Shown here piece by piece: positions 56,460 through 64,000 of a stretch of 64,000 bases of DNA (position 1 is the stretch's first letter; the number at the start of each line of letters is the position of its first letter). The notes below the pieces were generated by a model. That model had not been told where the DNA came from. It saw only the letters and a list, made by a program, of their open reading frames with translations, and made no database searches. Made by a program: the position numbers and the translations under genes. The DNA lies in the NCBI GenBank assembly GCA_023374025.1, contig SIJG01000001.1, positions 1,859,787-1,923,786 of the forward strand, in the 5' to 3' direction. This DNA comes from Heterodera schachtii (Eukaryota; Nematoda; Chromadorea; Rhabditida; Heteroderidae).

Positions 56460-58658
56460 TAGAGACCGGACGACTGGGGTCGGAGGGATCCCGAGTCGGG
56501 ATCCCGACTGAATCCCGATCCCGATCAATCCCGAACATTTTGGAAAAACGATCGGGACGGATCCCGAATCGGGATCCCGATCGAATCCCGATCCCGATCA
56601 ATCCCGAAGATTTTTTTTCGGGATCCCGCGGGATTACCGGGATTTGCTAAAATTCAATTTTTTTTTTACGTTTTGTGCCAAGTTTTGTTCAAATGCTTAT
56701 CTAATATTCCTAATTGATCAATTCGATTGAAGAAAAATAGGGATGGGAATTATAGCAGGTTTTTAGAAAATTTTCAAAATTCGAGTATCATGCCTACAAA
56801 TCAGATTTAGGACCAAAAATTAGAACATTTAACAACATAACTTTAAATAGTTTTTTACAATTTAATTAATATCAATTTTTGTATTTTCGCCTCCTATGGT
56901 CAGTTTTAACAATTTGAGGATAATTAGCAAATCGTTATGTGCATCGGAATCAAAAAATCAGATTTTAAAGAATTGTTTGCTGAGAATTTTTCAAAAACTT
57001 TAGGGGAACAAGGTGGAGGCCGGCGGTGCCGATAGGCACCGACGGGAAAAATTTTGTAATTTTTGATGAGATTTGTTAACAGATTTTGCCAAAAACCCAA
57101 TTTTTTTAGCGATTTAGAGCAAATTTTTCAAGAAAATTAAGAATTTTTAGAGTCCGGCGGTGCCGTTATGCACCGAAGGAAAAATACTTAGACAAAAATT
57201 TCTAATTTAATTTATTAGACAAAATTCTTAGAAATTGTTGTGCATGAAACGGTGCTAGGTCGTTTCCTAAAAACCGCCACATTGGGCGTTTCCTAAAAAC
57301 CGCCAAATGGGCGTTTCCTAAAAACCGCCACATTGGGCGTTTCCTAAAAACCGCCAAATGGGCGTTTCCTAAAAACCGCCACCATGGGCGTTTCCTAAAA
57401 ACCGCCATCTGGTAGGAAAACAAAAAATGTATAATATATAAATTCATAACTTTGTTCAATTTCAACGAAATTAAAATTTCATGGTATTAATCAATAGCTG
57501 AAGGTGTTCTCTACAAGATATTAATTTTCAAAAATTTTTTAAATTGTATAAAAAGAAGGTTATGGTGATTAAATTGTACAAAATCTTAAGTCGGAATTTT
57601 TTGTCCAGACTTTTTTAAAACACAATGAAATTTTTTGAAATTTTAAAGGTAAATAGATTAATTAGTGGACTTGAAATTATAAAAAGAAAATTTAATCTAA
57701 TTGCTTCTGAAAAAACGTTATTAAGCATTGAACAGGCTATGTTTTTTTGCCATGGTCATGCAAATGTAATTATAAACATTTAAATTTTCAAGTCATTAAA
57801 ATGCAATTAAGTCAAAATGAATTTATATATTCGGTAGTACTAAGAATTCTCTATATAAGGTTAAAATTTCAAAAAATTTCATCGAGTTTTAAAAAAGTTC
57901 TGGTAAAATAATTTGACTCAGAACTTGTTGAAAATTCTGGACCATAACTTTTTTATAATTTCAGGTAAAAATTTTCTAAATTAATATTCTGATAGACAAC
58001 ACTTAAAACTATTGATTGATACCAAGAATTATTAATTTGGTTGAAATTAGGCCAAGATACGAATTTTTATGTCTTACATTTTTTTGTTTTCCTACCACTT
58101 GGCGGTTTTTAGGAAACGCCCACTTGGCGGTTTTTAGGAAACGCCCTGGCGGATTTAGGAAACGCCCATGGTGGCGGTTTTTAGGAAACGACCCAGCACG
58201 CATGAAACTACCTAATAAGATTTAAAATATTATTTAAGGAATTAAAAAAAAAATTTTTTGATAATTCTTTTTTTAAAGGAATAAAAGTCACAAAATGGCC
58301 AACCTTTGCGTCAAATTTTGAAAATGTTCACAAGTATTTTGAGACTCATGAAAATTTTTTGGGATTTTAAGGGATTTTTAAAGAAAAATAAGCAAACTTT
58401 AATTTAAAATTCAAGGTCTTAATTTAAAAAAATGCGATTTTTCTAAAAATTATCGTGACTTCAATCCCGCGGGATCCCGCGGGATTGGTAAAATGGTCGG
58501 GAGGGATCCCGATTCGGGATCCCGATGAAATCCCGATCCCGATCAATCCCGATGAATTTAAAAAATCGTTCGGGACGGATCCCGAGGTCGGGATCCCGAA
58601 TTTAATCCCGCGGGATCCCGAAGAAATCCCGCGGGATCCCGATCCCGTCCGGTCTCTA
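56460..58658. mobile_element. hAT-like element, 2.2 kb, carrying a nested element
   Basis: Termini TAGAGACCGGACG and CGTCCGGTCTCTA are perfect inverse 13-mers, flanked by a perfect 8-bp duplication GTGTCAAC (56452-56459 and 58659-58666). The subterminal regions are packed with CGGGATCCCG/ATCCCGATC strings, typical of subterminal transposase-binding repeats. Two hairpin cores lie near 57,020 and 57,155. No transposase frame. A 948-bp element occupies 57252-58199. Confidence 0.9.
57252..58199. mobile_element. Nested element with tandem-repeat termini, 9-bp target duplication
   Basis: Termini GTGCTAGGTCGTTTCC and GGAAACGACCCAGCAC, flanked by GCATGAAAC (57242-57250 and 58200-58208); one extra G precedes the left end. 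The left arm has six copies of GTTTCCTAAAAACCGCC, the right arm four inverse copies. The interior mirrors TTAATTCTTGGTATC-like text. Long termini with a 9-bp duplication suggest Mutator-like transposition. Same family as 22626 and 31042. Open frames are repeats of AVFRKRP type and are not genes. Confidence 0.85.
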
Positions 58659-60789
58659 GTGTCAACCAAAGGGTTTGCACATGATTATCATGATAATTGG
58701 GTGGTTTACCAAGTTTGACAACTTATGAAGCCGAATTAGTCTTCCAGCTGGTGCTAAAGTTTTGACCATTCCAGATCACCATAAAGAAGGAGTGATCTGA
58801 TCACTGTGGTTTGCGGGATTAATGCGGAAAAATCCCGCAAATTAAAAAAAAATTATTACGGATACAAATAGTGGCAATTTTCTGGAAAAATGGTTTAAAT
58901 TTTTTGTCACATTATCTGGTTTTAATTTTGGAAGGTAAGCTTTGTAAAAAGTTCAGACTGATTTGCCCATGAGAAGTGTGAGAAATTAAAAAAAAAATAT
59001 TTAATTGTTTTTCAGGAGCAAAAAAAATGGACATTTTCTGAATTTTTGACTGTGAAATAACAGAAAAGGCGTACGGAAAGGAGCAACAAAAAAAGATAGC
59101 GTGAGAAATAAGGAAGAAAAATAACGACGGTTAGCCTAATCCCCGACACGAACTTTGACATTTCTTAGGCAAATTTCCGCGCTACGCCCCTGGGGGGAGG
59201 GGGGGAAGACGGAAGATATCGGATATTTGTTTCGTAAACATATGTTACTGTTTTTCTTGAAAGCGACAAAATTGAACTTTTGTTCAAAGGCTGAAGATAA
59301 AAGTTTAAAAATGAATAAATGAATTGTTCCATTTTATTAATTTAAATGTAATGATTAAAATTCCATTTTTACTTAATGTTCTGTTAGGTGTATCAGTTAA
59401 ATTAAAAAATTTATTTAGCAAAATAGTAAATTAGTTTTACGGAGATTTTAGCTTGAGATTGGCGCGGTACGTAATCCTGCGAGAGAATCAAAATTAAGGA
59501 AATAATGCCAAAAAGTTTCTAAATATATTAACAAGCGGAACCCGCAAGGAAATTACCGGTCTTTAATTTTAGCTTTATATGAAAATATTCAAATTTCGGC
59601 TCTTCGTCTCGGATTGATTATGTACCGAAATGAATTTGTGAAAAATTACGCTAACCTCTTTTTTAGATGTGACAATATTTAAGAAAATTAAGAAAAAAAT
59701 TCTAAAAATAAAAATCTTTTAAAATTTAAACAAATCCGATAGAAAGGAATTTTTAATAATATAAAATTAAATTAATTAGGTTCTTCTGAATACATGTCGA
59801 ATAAATAAAGTTACACAAAGATTTTTATTCTTAATATCAATGCCGCTATGTCATTATATAAAAACCATCAATAAGGGCGTTATATTAAAAAACACCAAAT
59901 AAAAATTTTCAACAAAAAACTACCTATAACTTTGCTCAAATCAAACTAAAATTTTAATTCTTGAAATCCTTTGATATCCTTAAGAGTTCGCTATTAGATG
60001 ACCTAAATTTCAAAAAATTTCATCATGTTTGAACAAAATTATGGCCAAAAGTATTGAAGGAACCAGGTTTTCACACATTTTTGGTCATAACTTTTTTGAA
60101 CATTAGCCAAACTTTTTGAAAAATTTTCTCATTAGACCTAAAATAATTTTGTTCATCATAAATTCTGACCAAAACTTTCTTAGAAACAAAATTAAGAAAT
60201 CTTGATATTCGATAGCCCTAAGGGTTTTCTAGTAGTCTGCAAAATTCAAAAAATTTGGCTAAGTTTCAAAAAAGTTATGACCAAAAATGTCTGAAAACCT
60301 GGTTCATTGAGTACTTTTTGCCGTAACTTTTTAACTTGACCAAATTTTTAAAAATTTAATGAGCTAAAGAGAACTCTTAGGTCTATTGAATGATACCAAG
60401 ATTTCTTAATTTGGTTGACTTATACACAAGTTATGTGCAGTTTTTTGTTGAAAATTTTCAATTTAACTCATAAACTTTAGAAAAAACTTTATCTTAATCC
60501 TAAATTAGTTAACAAATTAAGAAAAAAATCAAAATTTTCATGGCCCTGCCAAATTTTTGCAACGAAATGAAAAGAAAATTTATGAGTTTATAAAATTGTT
60601 TTTTTTTCTTTGGTATTGTCACGGCAAGTTCCGATTCCGATTTGTTTCCAAAATTCAGCCGAACTACTCTCGTGTAAATGTGTTAACCATTTTACCTAGT
60701 TATATTCATGTTCATTTTTTGAATTATCGTTTTCCAAAATTTTACATGTCAATAAAATTGTTTATTTTTTCATGATGATAAAACCTTGA
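58659..60789. other. Intergenic; no gene, repeat-core sequence
   Basis: AT-rich. 59,930-60,440 contains several partial matches to the 'GGTATCATTCGA / AAGGGTTTTCTAGTAG' core found inside the elements above, so it may be decayed repeat. Confidence 0.4.
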
Positions 60790-60977
60790 AAAGAACGCCA
60801 AATAGTTGCAAAATAGTTTTTTCAAAATTCACAAGCCAAAATAGCTGAAAATAGCTGCTAAAAAGGTCGCTCTAAATCGAAAATTATTCAAAGAAAATTT
60901 GTTTTTGTTTTTTTTTGCGTTTATCTCACCATAAGCTATCCGCAAAAAATAGGTGAACACCTAAAATCCCATCCCTG
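60790..60977. mobile_element. Decayed relative of the 16355 hAT element
   Basis: Contains AAATAGTTGCAAAATAG, AGGTCGCTCTAAATCG and, at the right, AATAGGTGAACACCTAAAATC ending CCATCCCTG, matching the inverse of 16355-16430. The left terminus and target duplication are absent. Confidence 0.55.
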
Positions 60978-61164
60978 TTTAAACGTTGGAAACAACTGAC
61001 ATAAATTTTTTTAAATTAAAATTCATAAAATATTTTTTTGCATTTTTGCAGTTTTTAGAAAACGACTTAGGCACCTGCGAAATCGCATAGCACCGAATTA
61101 AACATTCCGTTTTTATTCGCTTTTATTATTATTATTTTTGTTTCGTTTATTTAACATTCCACTT

Positions 61165-62960
61165 TTACACTTGGTCAATTTCTGCTCCGTTTGCTGCTGT
61201 TGTTCGTCTTTCTTCACTTTCTGTCCCCCCATTATTTGTTATTTCTAATACAATTGCCTCATTTGGCACCGTCCCATTGCTCTGCCGTTGTTCTAAAAGT
61301 TAAAAATTGAATATTCTTTTCTCATTAAATCAATTCCTTAATTAATAAACCAATATAAAAAGAAAAATTTGTACGCGCGAATAGTGTCGGTGACGTCATT
61401 TGCAAATTGAATAATTCTTGGCGACAAAATGGGCATGCGTTATGTCCGCCTTGGATCCTAAATTAATTATGCCACACTATTAAAAAGGGACCAAATATAT
61501 TTTTTTATCATTCTAATTATTATATTACCATAATTCAATGCAAATTGCGCAGTCCAACTGTTCGTTCTCTTCTCCCTCGCGTTCACCGCCTTTTTGCCTG
61601 TCCACAGCAATGGGCGGAATCCTTTTGAATGCGTTCAAACCTTAAAATTTTTATATATTTTGAATTTAATGGGTAAAATCGAAAGCCTTTTTAATTTCCG
61701 GATTTTTTTTCAAATTTCTTTTAATAATTGCTTTTTTCTTTGGCTTTATTTTCACTTTTTTAGGTTCTTTTCAATGCCTTGGCACGTTAATCATTTTTTT
61801 TACTAATTACATTTTCTGACCCTTTGCTCCGATTGCTCAGTGATCGCTGCGTTTGTTCCGCGGCCAAACGCTGTGCCGTTGCGAAAGGCAATGATCATAT
61901 TGTTGCAAAGAATAAACAAAATGATGATGAAAATCACGAGAAAAAGCAGAAGAATGGCGAGAGTGACCGGCTCGAAAATGGCCATTAGTCTCTTGCGCTT
62001 GCGGCGGCGATTTGTGTCTGATTGAATTTGTTTTCGTTTTTTAAGATTTAAATTAACTAATGCTAATTACTTTTCGATCGATTTAAGAGCCCATTTCCGT
62101 CCCAGTCAATTTGAATTGCTTTTGAAATAAATTGGAGCAATCGCTTTCTTCGCGAGTAATTATTTCCTCCTTTTTTGGTCCGATCGTTCGCACAATTTTC
62201 ACAGCGACCAAAATTTTTGGCCTAATGAATTAGGAAGAATTGGTTATATATTTTTTTAAATATTTGATTACTTGGCTCATTAATTGGGACGATTCTTCTA
62301 AAATGTCCTTTAGACTTTGTTCCGTCAAAACAATTCGCTCTTTCGATTCACTCAGCTGAATTCGGTGACGTTTGGCCAAGAACAGCAGCACAAAAGTCAG
62401 ATGCTGTCGCATCGTTTTGACAAGCAGAAAAGCGTCAACATCGAAAAAGGAAACAAATTAATTATGGTAATTAATTATCAGTGATTTATTCACCTGACAA
62501 TGATTGTAATTTGTGTTTGGCCCTCATTTCAGTAACAAATAAGCCATTGAGCACTTCACTCAAAGCGGGATCATTATGGACAAGCAATTCTCTTCTGCTT
62601 TTGGTCAATTCAAATTCATCAGCCATGGAAGGAGGAACCTTTAAAAGGGCCTAATTAGTGGTGGACTCATTAATAATTAATTAATTAAGCGATTAATACT
62701 CTTGGCAATATTCCGAAAATGGCCTCAAATATTCGCTGCTTTTTGCTCAACTCGCAAATAAACTCGCTCAAGTTAAAGTCCGTGCTATTGGCGAGCTCAA
62801 TCTTTTGGAATTGTTCATGCCAAAAGGCTGTGTCTGCTAATTGGGCGGGAGAGAGGCGGCGATTGGGCCCATTTTGGGCAAAGCAATTGAAATTTTGCAT
62901 TTGGCAATTGGACGAATTTGCAAAAATTAAAAGGAGACAAATTGGAAAAGTGAGAAGCAT
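61165..62960 (-). CDS. Secretory-pathway transmembrane protein with shortened RING finger
   Basis: Eight minus-strand exons: 62960-62700, 62638-62494, 62441-62272, 62221-62071, 62017-61811, 61640-61529, 61457-61351 and 61292-61165. All are in phase; 426 residues. The signal peptide is MLLTFPICLLLIFANSSNCQ. A long lumen-like region has helical parts (LTEQSLKDILEESSQLMSQ) and FGRCENCAND. A membrane segment follows (TLAILLLFLVIFIIILFILC). The tail has LDCAICIELW joined to IQGGHNACPFCRQELFNLQ, then an acidic end. The first and last zinc pairs of a RING are present, but the central Cys/His set between EL and GH is missing, so ligase activity is doubtful. The layout is like membrane-anchored RING E3 ligases. 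Exon 3 lacks an AG acceptor (TTTTTCG|AT). Confidence 0.65.
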
Positions 62961-63009
62961 TTTTTGGGGAGCGGTTGACAGAATTAGAAATTGAACTTCT
63001 GGAGAAAAA

Positions 63010-63190
63010 GAAATAAATGATAATTAAAATAAATTAAATGATAAATAAACAAATTAAATTATAATTAAAACAAATTAAATGAAAATTAAATTCAATGATA
63101 ATTAAATAAATTAAATCATGATTAAATAAATTTAAATGATAATTAAAATAAATTCAAATGATAATTAAAATAAATTAAATGGTAATGAAA
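63010..63190. repeat. AT-rich tandem repeat, about 20-bp unit
   Basis: Degenerate repeats of AAATGATAATTAAAATAAATT occupy the region just upstream of the minus-strand RING gene. No coding capacity. Confidence 0.7.
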
Positions 63191-63789
63191 ATAATGTTCG
63201 CCGTTTATATTGGCATTTGGGGGAAGCCCCGCCGGGCATTCCCTCCCCCTCCCGCGCCCGCCTCGCCGTCGCTTTGGCGCCCCCGCGCGAGTCCCCCCGC
63301 CTCCCCCCCCCCGCCCCAATCCCTCCGCTGTTTATTATTTATTATTTAATGGACACGTCGCAAAAAACAAAAATTTATCATTTTCAGACTCGAGAATATG
63401 TTTGTAAAAACAATTAACTGATCAATAAGATATTTCGTTTGGGGTTTCCCTTTTCCAACGTCAAAAAGGCAAATTAGGTAATCCATGCAAATATTACATA
63501 TGCCAAGTTTCAATAACATCATTGGCATTGCGTAGTTTTTGGAATTTTATTTCAATTTTATTTCGACATTTAATTTAGTAAAACTAATAAGGAGAATTTG
63601 TATTAATTACTTAAGGTGGTCCACTCCCAACAAAAAGTGCTCTCCACGGACAGTGTGATTAATTAGTTGTTGGATTTTGTAATTAGCAAAAGATAAATAT
63701 TTATCTCTTAATTGGTACTCATTTTTCAAATTTAGTGTTTTTTTTTTGCAATTTCCATTATTTTACACTGACTATATTTAAATGAAATA
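63191..63789. other. Intergenic; CCG-rich patch, no gene
   Basis: A GC-rich, C-rich patch at 63,225-63,330 makes Pro/Arg frames in all phases. The rest is AT-rich. Nothing is called. Confidence 0.4.
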
Positions 63790-64000
63790 ATGAAATTTAA
63801 TGCGAAAATCATTGGCATTCATTTGTTCGGCACTTTCTGCTGGCAAATTCATTTATCGCCCACTCTTTCAAATTTTGTTCGCCAACCCTCTGAACAAAAA
63901 TGGTTGGCCAAGCTCAACAAATTAAATTTGAAAATAAAGAGGCAAATTCGAAGAATGGCATTGTTTTGTCGGCATCAAAAGGAAATGAGTGGGCAATTAA
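63790..64000 (+). CDS. Possible gene start, truncated by the window edge
   Basis: From ATG 63790 the frame stays open to the end of the window (70 codons). The N-terminus MKFNAKIIGIHLFGTFCWQI looks like a signal peptide, followed by a basic helical stretch (KLNKLNLKIKRQIRRMALFC). Preceding sequence is AT-rich with no in-frame ATG. Too little is seen to suggest a function. Confidence 0.35.
   Translation, partial: MKFNAKIIGIHLFGTFCWQIHLSPTLSNFVRQPSEQKWLAKLNKLNLKIKRQIRRMALFCRHQKEMSGQL

Noticed and set aside
57202..58225. Frames with repeated AVFRKRP
   Set aside because: They are translations of the tandem GTTTCCTAAAAACCGCC arms of a transposon.
1..64000. CRISPR arrays, rRNA genes, bacterial operons, or viral genes
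   Set aside because: None was seen. Short repeats here are explained by transposon arms or microsatellites.

Overview
The window is eukaryotic nuclear DNA, most likely from a nematode. It is AT-rich. Genes are cut into many short exons by introns of about 30-100 bases with TTTTCAG, TTTAG or TAAG acceptors. The genes are metazoan: an NK-2-class homeobox, a rhodopsin-family neuropeptide GPCR, a cystine-knot ligand, and secreted cysteine-rich proteins. Species cannot be fixed from sequence alone. A tylenchid-like nematode is a guess. No bacterial genes, rRNA, CRISPR array or convincing intact tRNA were seen.

Layout. (1) 1-11,060 is a scrambled tandem-duplication cluster. The ancestral unit appears to be a single-pass membrane protein with a Pro/Thr-rich repeat, then a small 78-residue gene, then an NK-2-like homeobox gene. 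Three copies (A, B, C) survive in different states, with lost exons, reordered homeobox exons and pieces of an unrelated Thr-rich gene. (2) 12-17 kb holds miniature transposons and a small gene of a C-x2-C / GHY / DIE family. (3) 17.1-19.2 kb (-) is a Spaetzle/neurotrophin-like cystine-knot ligand. (4) 19-34 kb is mostly gene-poor, with long G/C homopolymers and several TIR elements. (5) 34.9-41.2 kb (-) has two paralogous Cys-cluster peptide precursors and a secreted Cys-rich protein. (6) 42.2-43.3 kb (+) is a Pro-rich secreted protein with micro-exons. (7) 46.8-48.7 kb has two large inverted-repeat elements. (8) 50.3-53.1 kb (+) is a full seven-TM neuropeptide-receptor-like GPCR. (9) 54.5-56.1 kb (-) is the second, apparently intact member of the GHY/NC family, with mobile DNA in its last intron. 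(10) 56.5-58.7 kb is a 2.2-kb hAT-like element with another element nested in it. (11) 61.2-63.0 kb (-) is a transmembrane protein with a shortened RING finger. (12) A reading frame opens at 63,790 and runs off the window.

There is no operon-like pathway. Genes look independent, and several encode secreted or surface signalling proteins. Repeats dominate: hAT-like elements with perfect or near-perfect 8-bp target duplications, and elements with long inverted termini. One GC-rich hairpin core recurs in many of them. All exon models were spliced by eye and checked for phase; none is supported by RNA.
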